A DNA stretch of 64,000 nt from Luzula sylvatica (taxonomy: Eukaryota > Streptophyta > Magnoliopsida > Poales > Juncaceae), in the NCBI GenBank assembly GCA_946800325.1, contig OX326961.1:3202655-3266654 (forward strand), in the 5' to 3' direction. Shown here in pieces: positions 1 to 12,593 of the stretch. The notes under the pieces were generated by a model. It searched no databases and had not been told where the DNA came from. It worked only from the letters and a program-made list of their open reading frames with translations. Positions within the stretch are counted from its first letter, which is position 1; each line of letters opens with the position of its first letter. Made by a program: the position numbers and the translations under genes.

Positions 1-1176
1 TTTGGAACTTTATATATGAAAACTGAAATTTGCCCTAATAATTTTTTTATTCTTTTTATACATTTGTCATATATACCTTTCAAAACCTAAAATATCCTAC
101 TTATATCCTTCCAAAACAGTAAATAAACTTATCCTCTTCAAGTTATTACTATCTTTAGAGTTTAATGAAATCAACAAACTCATGACACGGTACATACTGG
201 CTGTGTCTGCCTAAGTAATTTTTCAAAAACAAATAAAAAATTCAAGAAAATAGTTTCAGAAAGATCATGATTTTTTTTCATGAAAATATTTCCAAAAATA
301 TGTTTAGCAAGTAATCGTTAAAAAAAAATCATATTTTAAACAAATTTTCCATAACAATTTACATTCAAATAATATGTTAATAAAAATATCATTGATTTTT
401 TCCCAAAAAAGAAAGTTCCAATTTTTTTTTTTCGAATGAAGATAGTAATTAACATAACATGTTTTTTAAGAAAAAAATACAAATTCTATAAGCAGTTAAC
501 AAAACAAATTAAGAAAGTTCATGAAAATACTTTCAAAAAATCATATTCTTTTAGTAAAAGACATTTTGATAAAATTTCATCAAAAAATCAACATGTTCAA
601 AAAAATGTTATAAACATATGAAAAGGTACATTAATCAACAAAAAATGCATTACTATTCATAAGTTAATATCACAAAAATGCATTATTCTTGGCTTACAAT
701 GATAGTGTTATTGTCATAGTAACAATGATAGTATACGTCAATTTAAATAATATTGATAAGTAATGATAATATTGAATCAACAACAAAAATAATGATATTT
801 TATTGAAGGAAAAATGTCCATATTTATCATACACAATTATATTTTATTCCTACAAAATATCAAATTTATTATACGAGTTATATATCATGTATTAACCTAC
901 AAAATCATAATGTAATTGGAACTCTAAAATGCACTTCATGTATATGCATCTCTAAAACATTTTCAATATAAAAAATTATACAATTTTGAGAAATAAAAAA
1001 TGATGATATTATATTGAAAATACTAATTATTTTTCGATTTATATTTATAATTTTAAATTATGCAATATCCGAACCGGAGCAAGGAACCCTCTAGTATTTC
1101 TGTAATGTTTGAACATACGAATATTAATACACCAAATACTTAAAAAGTTGACAAGGGTATTTTTGACATTTTTCAG
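1..1176. other. AT-rich non-coding stretch, probable intron of the SnRK1 gene
   Basis: No coding exon is visible here on either strand. The stretch ends in a pyrimidine-rich tttttcag acceptor just before the SnRK1 exon. The preceding exon of a SnRK1 alpha gene (kinase and linker regions) was looked for and not found, so either this intron is longer than 1.17 kb or the rest of the gene is missing. Confidence 0.5.
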
Positions 1177-1599
1177 TCTAGGGCGCACCCAAGAGAAATA
1201 ATGACGGAGGTATTGAAAGCTTTACAAGAGCTACGCGTATACTGGAAAAAAATCGGTCATTACAACATGAAATGCAGATGGGCCCCTAATCTCTCCACCC
1301 AAAACCACTCCATGCTCAATTTGAATAACGATTATGTCGAAGAACCCGCGATTATCGAAAACGACGAGGGCGGGGTTGATAATGCGCCCCATGTCGTCAA
1401 GTTCGAACTCCAGGTATTCTTTCTTACTTATTTAATTACAAAAAGACCCCTACATTAAAATGATATTTTTATTTTTGATATGTAGCTGTACAAGACGAGA
1501 GACGAGAGATATTTACTGGACTTGCAAAGGCTGAACGGGCCCCAGTTACTCTTCATGGATTTATGCGCCGCGTTTCTTCTCCAACTTAGGGTGTTGTGA
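1177..1599 (+). CDS. SnRK1 catalytic alpha subunit (KIN10/SNF1-like), C-terminal two exons
   Basis: Exons 1177-1413 and 1486-1599 are joined by a 72-bp GT-AG intron, phase 0. The product starts SRAHPREIMTEVLKALQEL and contains WKKIGHYNMKCRW, KFELQLYKTRDERYLLDLQR and FMDLCAAFLLQLRVL before the stop. This is the C-terminal regulatory (KA1-like) region by which plant SnRK1 alpha contacts its beta and gamma partners. SnRK1 is the energy-sensing Ser/Thr kinase related to SNF1 and AMPK. Only about 116 residues lie in the window; kinase and UBA domains would be upstream, past the left edge. Both exons are open and splice signals are intact, so a live gene is likelier than a pseudogene, but the absence of any earlier exon in the 1.17 kb upstream leaves truncation possible. 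It converges on the gene at 2214-4395. Confidence 0.85.
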
Positions 1600-2213
1600 T
1601 ATTTATACCCTAATTAAACTAATAATTATCTCGTCTTGTTGTTTTTGTCATTCGGAGAAAGATTTAGTAACTATCTATTTTTGGCTTTGTTTTAACTGAG
1701 TTACTGTTGTTGTTGTTGTCGACTTGTATATATGATGGCTCTACTTTTTGTTAGAGCCATCCTTTTGTTTTGTTTAATAAGGCATACTGAGTGTTGTAAA
1801 ATATTTCGGGGATTTTCAGGATTTGTAAACCTGATTAATTACCCTTCTGAGAATTGTAAACCTGAACTCTAGTTTTTACATATCCGGGATTGTAATTCCA
1901 TCTTTCAAAAAATAAAAAAAAATTGGAAGAATGTAAAAGAATCCGGACCTTGTTTCTCTTCACTTCAATCTATAAAATATAAAAGAATCCAAACCTTCGT
2001 ACAAACATATTCTTGAATCAACAATTTTTTAAAACACAAATTTCAACTCAAAAAACTCGGGTTCAGACTATTTCTTTATATTGATTTTTTCCAATTTTTT
2101 CTTCGCATCCACAAAGGGGGATATTTTTTTATTATCCTAAATTAGCACTTCCGTTTTCCCCTTTTTATATACAACACCCTGTACAGATCCACCCGTTTTT
2201 GAAATTCAAAAAT
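1600..2213. other. 3' flanks of two convergent genes
   Basis: No gene seen. It holds the 3' UTR of the SnRK1 gene and, from the right, the 3' end of the minus-strand gene. A short inverted repeat (gatggctctac...gttagagccatcc, about 1734-1763) lies in the SnRK1 3' flank. Confidence 0.5.
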
Positions 2214-4395
2214 TCAAAATTCAAAACCGCCATTTAACTGAACCGACAAATTAGGGTTTCCAAAATTATTAAGCGGAGTTTCCAAACTTATAACCACTCC
2301 TGAAGTCCCCACATTACCGTTCCATTTCGATCTCCCAACCTCAAAAAAAATCATAAATCAAATTAATAAAATTAAAAATTAATTTTTTTTTTTAAATTTG
2401 ACACTCACAGATAACGAAGTGAAGGCAGAAGAATGCAATTTTGAAGAGAACCCGCAAATTAAATTAACTTCCTCTTTTAAATTATGTATTATTTCGGCCT
2501 TTAATCCCGGTTCGTTTCCTCCAATCGTAGAACACGCACTAATAAATAATACCATAATAATATAATATTAATAAATTAGCAAAACCTAATTAAGAATATA
2601 ATTAATTATGATTAATGATAAACCTGAGTTGAAGAGTGGGTTTAATCATAATTCCAAATTCTTTATACTTCATCGCTTGATTTACTTCGAGCGAAAATGA
2701 TTTATCAGGCAATTGTACCATCGGCGTAACCCTTGTCCCGTATTTATTCTTCAAATAAATAAATAAATAAATAATTATACTCAATATACCATTTTAAACA
2801 CCAATATACTATATTTAAATAAAAAAACTCAAGCAATTTCCATTTATGGGTTTCGTTTTTTGCAACAAATACTTTCTTGCAATTTGGAATAATTTATGGG
2901 TTTTGTTGTTTGCAATATACTATTTTAATACATACAATATACCGTTTTAAGGAGTAATATACTATTTACTTACTCGGCAAGAGAAGCTAATGGTGGTTTG
3001 GCCAGGAAATTTTGATTGAGCTTGAAGAAGAGCTTGAGCATGAAATAAAGGAATAAAAGCACTACTCGTTATTCCTTCTCCCGCCACGTAGGTTACTTGC
3101 CCATTGGGAAATTGCAAATCCATAAACGACTACAAAAAATATTAAAATAATTAATTAAAAATAAAGTAGGGGCGTTTTGGTAAATAGATATGTTTACACA
3201 AGCGAGAGGGTTGAGACAAATCATTGACATCAATAAATATCGTCTATGCTTCGACCATATTGCTGGACATAAAGAATGCAATCCATTCTACAAAAAAATT
3301 GAGAGAGGGTAAATATGATATTTTTAGAAGGGTGAATATGTAAATGTACCGTACCTTTCGATCGTAACCATACCAAAGGAGGTGTTGTTTAGATAAGTGA
3401 ATGGGTAATAAAAGAGTCGAGTCTCTGACGAATAATAAAGGGCCGAGTTGGACCAGGAAAAGAGACGATGATGACGTGTCGTTATTCGAGGATGACCCGT
3501 TTGACCCGCCTCGCGACGCTTCGAGTCTCCATAAATCTCCTCTTGCCATTAACGATGATTCCGTCTCTCTCGTTCTGGAATTGTATGTTGCGCTTACATT
3601 CATGGTACCCTAATTAATTATGAAAAATTAGTATAGTAACTTTTTTGAATTTAGTATTGGAATTTTTGAAGATTTTGAATTTAGATTACTTTGGGACGTT
3701 TGAGATGGTCTGGGATGGCGGTTTCAAATTCTTCATCGGTATTAATAGCTTCTGAGTTAGTACCGTTGGTACCAATTGCTAAATTTGGTAAGTTTGGTGA
3801 AGAGAGAGACTGTTGATTATTTTCTAGTCTTTCTACTGCTATACCCATTTCGGTCACATCCCATCTCCTTTCCACTGCTAACCTGCCATAACAAAAAACA
3901 AAAATTGTAAGGAAAAACCAATATAATTAAGCAAGAAAGTCTATTAAATAGTAGAAATCGATAGTAAACCAGAGTATTGAGCAAGAAATTTTCCAAATTT
4001 CAGCTAAAAAGAGTTACTATTCCTTAATAGAGAGCTAAAATCAGTAGAGTAGAAACGAAGCTAAAATTCACAAAATATCTCCTAATAGAAGAGTATTAAT
4101 CAACAAACCTAGTATCGTATAGTGTTCTCTCATCCTCAGGTCGAAACGGGGGCGGGAGCTGCCTGAAGAAATGCTGAACGACGCCACCAACATAATTCCC
4201 GATCTCAGCACCGGCCTGACCAAGGCGGCCGCCGATCTCAGCTCCGATTTCATCGAACACAATCTGCGGCTTAGGAAAAACAGGCGGGGCGACGATTTGC
4301 GAATGGATGAATCCAGTAAATCCTTGAGTGACTCGATCCATGAGGTCTTGACCATGGCGCTGCACTTCCTCCCATGCTTCGAGGGATCTCTCCAT
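2214..4395 (-). CDS. Conserved plant protein, probable chloroplast-envelope family, 453 aa, 8 exons
   Basis: Exons in transcript order are 4395-4109, 3882-3690, 3609-3355, 3287-3198, 3129-2974, 2748-2624, 2538-2409 and 2339-2214. All introns are GT-AG and phases agree throughout, giving 453 codons plus stop. Landmarks: start MERSLEAWEEVQRHGQDL; glycine/isoleucine-rich stretch near residues 50-80; LFLVQLGPLLFVRDSTLLLP; SKQHLLWYGYDRK; SLCPAIWSKHRRYLLMSM; DLQFPNGQVTYVAGEG; GTRVTPMVQLPDKSF; end NLSVQLNGGFEF. I recognise this as a single-domain family conserved across land plants and reported in chloroplast envelope fractions (Arabidopsis At2g44640-type, by memory). The Gly and aromatic pattern of the C-terminal half would suit a beta-barrel, but that is inference. 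No function is assigned. Confidence 0.87.
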
Positions 4396-7300
4396 TAGTG
4401 AAGTAGGATTGGATTAGGGTTTGAAAAGATCTGTATTGTGTTGTTTTGTGTGTGTGTGATAAGCGTCGCTCGGATGTCTTGAGATGAGAATTAGCCTTGA
4501 TTTTTTATTTTATTGGATGATTTTTAGAGTTTTTGGTTTTGTGAGTGTGAAAGGAAGAAAGGGGCGATGTGCTTATCCATTTTTTGTAGTTTCCGAATGC
4601 TCCCGTTTTATTGTGGACCGAAAATTTGGGCCCGGTGATTCAAGAGTTCGGGTCTGTCTGACCTTGGAACTTAAATTAGTCTGTGAGCCGTATTTTTTTA
4701 GGGGATTTATATATTTACTCTTTTTTAAAATTAAAATTATAAATAACAACATAATTTTAATCCATAATATAGAAAAATATATAATAAAAATGTATAAATA
4801 CAACATATCTTTCATTCATAGAATAATAATAAAAAAATATATATATATATAAAAAATATAAGAGAGGATCGAAGGGGACCAGACATTGGATATGAACATG
4901 ACTAGCGCGTAAAGACGCCAAAACCACTATGACACCACGAAAACCTATACAAAGTTACAATTTGAATAGCTAACCAAACCTCGATTATGTTGGTATGGTA
5001 GTCAATAAATTTTCCTGGATTCGACACCGCAAGTACAGTCTGATTAGTTGGTGTGTTTGCCACAAATCTACAAGTGTTTAAAGCTATAATTTGAATTTGA
5101 ATTTGAATAGCTAATATAGAACATCATCATTCCAACTCATTGGCCCATGGCATAAAACTCACAGGTTCTCATTTGAAGTGGCTTTATTCAATTTATACCC
5201 GCAACCATCACATTTTTTTTTTGAAAGAAAGGCAAGCGCGATACGCGCTCGGTCCAATCGATTTTCATAAAGTAACCATCACATTATAATTTATAATTAT
5301 GAGAAATATATATCCATTGAATTATGATATTGGTTACTTCGCAAAAACTACATTCATGTCAAATCTCACAATTAAAACCCTAATTAACAAAACCGATTAA
5401 TTCATGATTAATAAAAAAATAATATGTAATTAGAGTCTCTCTCTCAATTAATAGTTAATTAAGAATATTTAAAATTTAATAATTTTGAATTAATCGTTAA
5501 TTGATAGGAATAATTAGTGGGTTAACCATGAATTTGTGATTCATCGTGAATTGATGGGAAAAATGAGGAAGCAAGCACCGTAGAAGGCATCTCCAAACAA
5601 ACTATATTTTTGTACAAATGGCAATCTATATTATAAAAAACTCTCACGATACTTAATCTCTTTGCTTATTACCTAGTTAACCATTCCCATTAAATTTACA
5701 ATGTAAATTCATACATACGAGAGGCCACGTTGTCCCTTCTATCGTCATTCGAATTGAAGAGCCTTTTCATCCTCACCATTCGACATGGGTAAAAAAGTGA
5801 GCAAAATAGTCCAAAAAAAGAAAAAAAAGAAAAGAAAAGGCAACCATGCTTTTTGGGCCAGTAGGAGGGCAAAATGAGATCCAAAATCGTATTCTTTTTG
5901 CTTGTTCTAGACCGGATCTAAATAGAATACACTTTTTTATTGTTTTTTCTGATTTTTGGATAAGTTTTGCATGTTTACAGTCAATTCTAATCAACTTTTA
6001 TTATTTGATTGTCTAACTTTTTCAACATTTCAAGATGTTAATAGGTTTGAATGTGGCTTAATCATTTCTGATAAATTCAGGATGAGATCTTTCCATTGAA
6101 ATTAAAATAATGGGATCAAAGAGCAACGGTTCTTTAACCTGTACAATTCGAATCAAAAATCACGCAAGAATTATTCTCAATTTCTCCAGATAATTATTGT
6201 TGCATGTTCAAAATTTCAACCTTTACACTCTCATAAAGATTTTTCTCGTTCCTTATACTTTTCTTCATTCATAGAGGACTCAAAAATCGCAAGAAGAATC
6301 GGAGACCCCCTTCTTTCCGCTCATCTCTGCACTTGGATGAGCAAATCGAATTGGATTGGAATTCGTTAGCTAATCGGAGTAAATTTGAGAGTCTGATTGA
6401 CTATTTGGAATGAATATTGGTGGATTAAGAACCTAGTCAATAGTTGAATACTAAGCAAAGTTTTGATTTCATATTTTCAGGACTAGTTCTAGTTAGTCCC
6501 ACTTGCCACTTGCCACTTTGTAATTTGTAATTTAATCTCATTAATACAAAATGAGACCACAAAGAACACGTTTCGTGCTCCAGGCTCACTTTAAAAAAAA
6601 AAAATCCGAGCAAGAATTCAAATTAATTGTAACTTGACGTTGTATGGACGTATTTGAATATAATATGGTATTGTCGGAGTGTAGATCGAGTTGGCAGTAT
6701 GTTGTGCAAAATGGATATCGATTTTGTAATTCAATCTAAAAGTAATTGAGAAATGATTTTGTGATTTTGTGATATTTAAATATTTTTATACGTGTTTATC
6801 AGTTATACGTAGGCTATATTTACGAAAATGCTGTGTGTTCCAAATTATGTACCAATTACAAACAAATAAAATTACATAATGAGATAATCGAGTTAGACAA
6901 TTAGAACCCTAATCATTGCCTCAAATACAACGCAACCCTAATCAATTCATCACCCTAAACACGACCCTAAATATCGCATACACGATACAACTCTAAAACT
7001 AACTCTCTTTTTTCGGGTCTTACACACAGCAAGATCCGCACAATTCAGGACAAATGTTCTGAACGATTATTATGAAATTCTCAACGCGACCATTATCAAG
7101 TTCGCTACGAGTTGCAAGTTCAACAATTTCTCAAAGAGAATTTCTTGGATTAGCATGCTCATTTGATCTCTTTAATTGATTCCCCTGAATGTGTGCTTTA
7201 ATTTCTGAAGTTATGCACAACTAACAAGAATCAAATTTCTAAGATTTAATTTATGCACAATTGACAAAAAATGACACTTACAGAAAGAGTCGTGTTTTAA

Positions 7301-7519
7301 TTTCTTGAAACATAAATTTTTCTTAACATGTAATTTCATCAAACATGTTTCATGCATATTCGACCATGCATTAAAATAGTATAATTATGCAAATTACATC
7401 TGATATTGAACTCGAGAAATAGGAAACACCTACGGGCTCTTTATTCCTTCAAACCCGAAAAATAAATTAATAACCCACGCACCCACCATTAGAAGCAAAG
7501 GGAGACCATAGAAAAACAT
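4396..7519. other. Intergenic, no gene seen
   Basis: The first 100 bp are the promoter and leader of the minus-strand gene (GT-rich tract near 4435-4460). The remainder is AT-rich, with a short (TA)n near 4838-4850 and one tiny retroposon at 5215-5273. Open frames here are short, AT-driven and unlike known proteins. Confidence 0.5.
5215..5273 (-). mobile_element. 59-bp truncated retroposon tail with 12-bp target duplication
   Basis: AACCATCACATT occurs directly at 5203-5214 and 5274-5285. The 59 bp between start with a T run, which is a poly(A) tail on the minus strand, followed by GC-richer sequence (caagcgcgatacgcgctcgg). This is the signature of a severely 5'-truncated LINE or SINE insertion. 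The exact duplication means it is fairly young. Confidence 0.6.
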
Positions 7520-7839
7520 AAAAATTTAGTATTTTGTTTCATTCAGAAATAAATTTTGGCATTTTTAGAATAATGTTATAAATGTATATTTTTGAAAGTG
7601 TTAAAACTTCATATTTTATATTTTTTGAAAGTTCTGAAAAAAATTAAAATTGCCTGTGTTAGTCCTCAATTACGTATTTTTTTTAGGAAAATATGAAAAG
7701 TTAGTATTTTTCATTGTTTTAGACATAAATTTTGGTATTTTTTAGAAAAATATGATAATTGATTTTTTGCAATGTTGGATTTCATTTGTTGCATCTTTTT
7801 TTTTAAATTGTTTTGAAAAATGAAATTTGCATTTGTCAG

Positions 7840-7843
<4 letters not shown>

Positions 7844-7872
<29 letters not shown>

Positions 7873-9828
7873 AGTAAATTTAGAAGGAGCTCTAAGTCTC
7901 CCTTCTAAATAATAAATAGAACAAAGATATAAATTACATTTGAGTTCTATTTAGCCCACAAGGCCTGCAGAAAAATAAGATGAAAAAGAACTAACAATTT
8001 TTCTAGGCCTATTACATAAATTTCACCCACCGAATTGCACAATGGATTACAGAGAATCAACAGCTCATCCTCGTGAGTCATCCTCCTCATCTTCTCCGCA
8101 CATCCCCCACCTACAGAACCCATGTACTTGTGATTATTAAGTACTAAACTTTTTCAACTTAAAACCCTTTTCGGTGTCTTTTTCTCTCATGGTGTTTCTT
8201 CTTCCTCTAAGCTTTCTTCTCTCCTTCTCAGGTTTTTCATTAATTCCCAATCTCTCAACATTTCCTCCATTAATGGCGCACCTTCTTTCTTGTTTTCAGA
8301 GAAAGCTCTCCGACATCTCTCACGCCAAGAACAGTAAAAGAACGCCGCAAATAATTGGCACACTGCCGGAGTTAATTCATTATCAATCAACTGCTGCATC
8401 ATCTCTGGAACCGACGACAAGTTTGGAATCGAAACCATCAGCTTCAATTCTTCCCAATGCAGCCTGATAAAGCCACATTCTTCAATCAGATGATTAACTG
8501 ATTCAAGCTGCGATTGACACAGGTAACATCGATTAATTAATATCATCCCCCTTTTTATTAAATTGTCTTGAGTAAGGATCTTGTTCTGTCTTAGCAACCA
8601 TAAAAAAATAATTGTTTTCGAGGGTAATTTCAATTTCCATACTTCCCCTACTTCTGAATATGAGTATACTCCTTGAATTATAGTTTCATAAGCATTTTTA
8701 GTAGAATATTTCTTATTTTGATCCCAAATCCAAATGACTGAATCTTCTGACTTAACAGAAAGATCAGTCTCATTTAGTTTCTTCTTCAGCCAATTGTATT
8801 CTTTTCTAGCTTCAGCACTTAGATTGGGACTGAAAGCTTTTCTGAAATTCATCAAATTTTTGAATTGCTTAACCGTCCCATTTTGTTTTAGGGATTCATT
8901 AAAAAGTTTAGGTAATTTTTGGTATAGCAATCCTTCTCCCCAATTGTTATACCAAAAACTGGTGTTATTACCATCCCCTAATTTAAATTCCACTGATTTC
9001 CAGAAAAATTTTAGAAATGATTGAATATTCCTCCAGAAATGAGAATCTTTCAATCCCCATTTCCCTTCAATTGATTTCTCAGCAAGAGGATTTACTAGTA
9101 ATTGCCAGTTTAATCCCTCTTTTTTTTCATAATACTTCCAGGCCCATTTTTGCATCAAAGCTTGATTAAATATTTCCAAATTTATCACTCCTAATCCACC
9201 AAATTTCTTGGGTCTACATACTGTTTCCCATTTAGCTAAATTGTATCCCTTATTTTCATTTCCCTTCCATAAAAATGATCTTCTTAATTTGTCTATTTCT
9301 TTTATTGCCCATTTTGGGAATTTAAATACTAAGAAATAGTAAATTGGCAGAGAAGATAATATTGAATTTATCAATACCAATCTTCCTCCAATACCTAATA
9401 ATGCCCCTTTCCACCCCTCTAATTTATTCTCTATTTTTGCTATTACTTTTTTTATATCTTCCTTTCTGAGGTTTTTATCACTTAATGGATATCCTAAGTA
9501 AGTAAATGGAAAACTTACAAAAGGGCACCCCAATTCTTCCTCAATTTCTTTCACTCCTTTTTCAGTGCTGGGTATAATTGTAAATTCTGATTTTTCATAA
9601 TTTATGATCAGTCCAGCACTATTACCAAATGTGTTTAACACAAATTTAAGTCTCCTTGCCTGTATTCTATCTGGTTTTAACATGAAAATGGCATCATCTG
9701 CATAGAATAAGGCCAATTCACCTTCCTCAATTGGTCTATCTATGAACCCACTGGTACCTAAAGCATTTATCATCCTTGCTAGGGTATCAATGGCTATGAT
9801 GAAGAGATGAGGGGATAATGGGTCCCCT
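7844..9828 (-). mobile_element. 5'-truncated LINE with poly(A) tail and 13-bp target duplication
   Basis: The direct repeat ATTTGTCAGTCTT lies at 7831-7843 and 9829-9841. A T run of about 28 at 7844-7871 is the poly(A) tail of a minus-strand element. Coding sequence is open right up to the 5' boundary, so truncation cut within the reverse transcriptase. The element sits inside the 175-bp tandem repeat, and the repeat unit resumes in register after it. Confidence 0.9.
8187..9828 (-). pseudogene. LINE ORF2 fragment: C-terminal half of reverse transcriptase and zf-RVT region
   Basis: The frame is open from the element edge. It begins GDPLSPHLFIIAIDTLARMI, the RT motif before the catalytic box, then ALFYADDAIFM supplies the YADD catalytic motif. 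SAGLIINYEKSEF, FTYLGYPLSDKN and WKGALLGIGGRLVLINSILS follow as in plant L1-type LINEs. Near the C-terminus INRCYLCQSQLESVNHLIEEC gives the Cys/His cluster of the zf-RVT domain. The endonuclease domain and N-terminal RT are missing, so this copy cannot move by itself. The 540-codon frame without stops points to recent insertion. Confidence 0.9.
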
Positions 9829-10877
9829 ATTTGTCAGTCTTCAATTGCGATGTTTTTAGAGAAAAAAGCATGAAAATAGTTTGTTCGTTTTAGACATCAA
9901 TTTTTAATTTTCTTTGAAAAAGATTATAAATTAATTTTTCTGAAGGTGTTAGAGTTCACGTGTTGCATTTTCAAGAATTGTTTGGAAACAAATAAAAATT
10001 GGAATGTGTTAGTCTTCAATTACGAATTTTTTTAGAAAAAAACAAGAAAAATGAGTATTTTTCTCGTTTTGGACATCAATTTTGTTATTTTTAGAATAAT
10101 ATTATAATTTTAAAGGTGTTAAATTTCACTTTTTCGTGGTTCTAAATTTTTGAAAAAATAAATTTATTTGTATTAGTCTTTAATTACGAAATTTTTTGAG
10201 AAAAACAAGAAAATTGGGTATTTTGCTCGTTTTAAAAATTAACTTTGAAATTTTATAGAAAAATATGATCATTGAATTTTTTGCAATTTCACAGTTCACT
10301 TTTTGCATTTTGACAAAATGTGAAAAAATTGAAATTTGCATGTCGTACGTCTTCAATCACAGTGTTTTTTTTTTTAGAAAAACATGAAAACTGTTTGTTC
10401 GTTTTAGACATAATGTTTGACATTTTTTTGAAAAATATTATAAAGTAATTATTGTGAAGGTATTAGATTTAACTTTTGCAAGTATTTTACTCGTTTAAAA
10501 CATTATTTTTAGCATTTTTATAAAAATATGATAATTGTTGTCACGGGAAAGTTTATGTTTCTTTTTTTGCTTTTTTGCAATTTTCTAGTGTGGTATTTAT
10601 ATTATGATCATCAAAAATAAATTTTAATTTTGATAGATCATCCTACGCGCAATATTCATTTCTAGAACAGTATCAAAATTTAATTTCGATAATTTACATA
10701 AATTATATCCTACTTTTTCATTTTTGATGTTCGAGTTTCATTAGGTTGTTCATTTCTAGAGCAGAGCCTTAATATTACAAATTTGAAAACTAAATATTGG
10801 AAAGTACATAAATTTCATAACTAAAAGAACTACCGAAATTTCACTCGCCATAGAAGAAATAAGATATTTATTATACA

Positions 10878-12111
10878 TCACGTCCTAGTTATCGAAGTAC
10901 CGAGAGTAAGTTCGAGTTCGTCGGATCCACATTCCTCGTGGATTCTCTCTCCCTCCCAAGGTTTAACCAGATCCCCTCTCACCATGTCCACATCACGATT
11001 CCCTCCAATACCAAAAGCAAAATCATCCGGAACATTCATAGGCGAGCACGTCCCGCTTTGCCCCGGAGTCCACATTCTCGAATCGGAAAATACTCCTCCG
11101 CCAAACGGGTTCGAAGATACTAGACTAAAAGTAGGCGATGCGGGTTCGGATAAATCAGGCAAACTGAGACCCGAGATGAGCTTCGCAATTTTGCTTCGCG
11201 GGGAGCGAGGAGGAGGCGAGCTTAACGGGGGAGTAACCGGAGCGCTTATAGAATTAGGATTTAAGTTTAGTTTCGATGAATTTAGGGTTTTGAGTAACGG
11301 GATTAACGGGTTTTGGTGATCCGGGTTATTGGTTGGTGTACCCGGTTGAGTCATATAAGGGGAGGTCGTTAAGCTAGGATTGTAAGACGCAAACGGACTA
11401 GCCTGACAAGACAGAGAGTACGGACTTGGTGACAGAGATGATGCATAAGTTTCTGTTTGATGAGGTCTTTTATTTCCCTGTAAATACATTAAAATTACAA
11501 AAAATATAAACTAATATTCTATTTTATACATAGAAAATGGCATGTGTTTATTATGTACAGGGAGAATAAATAAGAGGACCACCATACTCCACGTGCAACT
11601 CTTTTTTATTGGTGGCGTGCACGAGGAGCGTGATACTTAAAAAAGAGTAGGGGTATTTTAGTCAATATATAATGAGCTCGGAGTATTACCCACGGCGCCG
11701 AGATGCGTGGTATCCGTGATCCACTATAGTACAATATAGTGAAAATGACTAATTTAACCTTTACTTTATCTCCCCATTAATCTAGGTATGTACGCACGAG
11801 CGCGGAACACTAATCACGCTTAAAGTACTTTTTAATAACTAAACGACAAATTGTTAATCACGGGATTTAAGGATCGGCTAATTTTAGCCGTTACGTATAA
11901 TCTCTGCTAACATACACCTCACAAATCTAATAAATTGGATCGAAATTTATGGAAAAAAGAAAATTGAAATCAAATTCTCACAAATCTGAATTTATAGGAA
12001 AACTTCTCCAATGATTTGAAAAATTGCGAGATCAAATAAATCGTAATTAATTTATGTACCTTTCTGTAAGTTGTACCGTCTTCCTCAACGATCCATCCGG
12101 CTTCGTCACAA

Positions 12112-12146
<35 letters not shown>

Positions 12147-12275
12147 AGGAAGCTTGTAATTACCGTACAATCTGAGGCCGGAGTAGATCTTAGCGGCGAT
12201 GGCACGGCGGCGACGTTCTCTTTTCTTGTTGTTCTCCCTCTCCCTCCACGTCGGCGCCCTGTTGGTACTGGACAT
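10878..12275 (-). CDS. BES1/BZR1-family brassinosteroid transcription factor, 271 aa
   Basis: Exon 1 is 12275-12060 (72 codons), exon 2 is 11477-10878, with a 582-bp intron, phase 0. Exon 1 encodes [20 protein letters not shown] and [20 protein letters not shown], ending EEDGTTYRK: the DNA-binding domain of this family, which binds E-box and BR-response elements. Exon 2 carries a Ser/Pro-rich region with many potential BIN2 (GSK3) sites, [16 protein letters not shown], a PEST-like [10 protein letters not shown], the BIN2-docking-like [11 protein letters not shown], and a C-terminal EAR repression motif LELTLG. The family acts in the nucleus and is switched by BIN2 phosphorylation. At 271 aa it is shorter than BZR1 or BES1, mainly between the DNA-binding domain and the Ser-rich region. 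It may belong to the BEH group; I would not name the member. Confidence 0.93.
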
Positions 12276-12486
12276 ATCCAGTCAGATCTCAGATCGGATT
12301 AATGAATTGGAATGGGAGTTCTTCAGAGAGAGATTGAGATGAGTTAATTCAGAGAGAGGGAGGTGTGAAATGACGAAAATACCCTTGCACGAAGTGGGTG
12401 AGAAATTTATTTTAAGTACTTGTACTAACTGCTAAGATAAGATTAGATAATTAACAAGGAGAGAGAGAGAGGATGTATTCAACGCG

Positions 12487-12496
12487 TGCACGTGCA
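12487..12496. promoter_or_regulatory. Palindromic G-box upstream of the BES1/BZR1-type gene
   Basis: TGCACGTGCA, a perfect palindrome around CACGTG, lies about 210 bp upstream of the start codon. G-boxes and E-boxes are targets of BES1/BZR1 and bHLH factors, so feedback control is possible. A second CACGTG is in the intron at 11590-11595. A 6-bp core can occur by chance. Confidence 0.35.
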
Positions 12497-12593
12497 CTGC
12501 TTTAATATTCGTGCTCACCAATCAATCATATTTTTTGTTATTTTTGGGCTTTCATTTGGGCTAAATATATAACGAGGCCTCGTTTAATTTATC

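Larger units (their letters stand above)
7520..10540. repeat. Degenerate tandem repeat, period about 175 bp
   Basis: Each unit contains, in order, a tagtcttcaattacgaattt-like block, an A-rich stretch with atgaaaa and tagtatttt, tcgttttagacatcaatttt, a ttttagaaaaatattataat block, gaaggtgttagatttcac, and a final ttttgaaaaa block. The agtcttcaat block recurs near 7659, 7838 (continuing at 9836 past a LINE), 10013, 10173 and 10347, giving spacings of about 160-176 bp. The array is strongly diverged and AT-rich, with no long open frame of its own. It resembles a decayed satellite. Confidence 0.65.

Noticed and set aside
3244..3281. Separate short minus-strand proteins at 2602-2784, 3093-3281 and 3681-3875
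   Set aside because: They are exons of one spliced gene read through into introns.
4484..4852. 122-codon plus-strand frame and its 80-codon shadow on the minus strand
   Set aside because: AT-rich, low-complexity C-terminus, no family; it overlaps the promoter side of the real gene.
4860..5100. Possible tRNA-like or SINE segment (ggattcgacaccgc near 5018)
   Set aside because: One B-box-like word only; no convincing A box, tail or target duplication.
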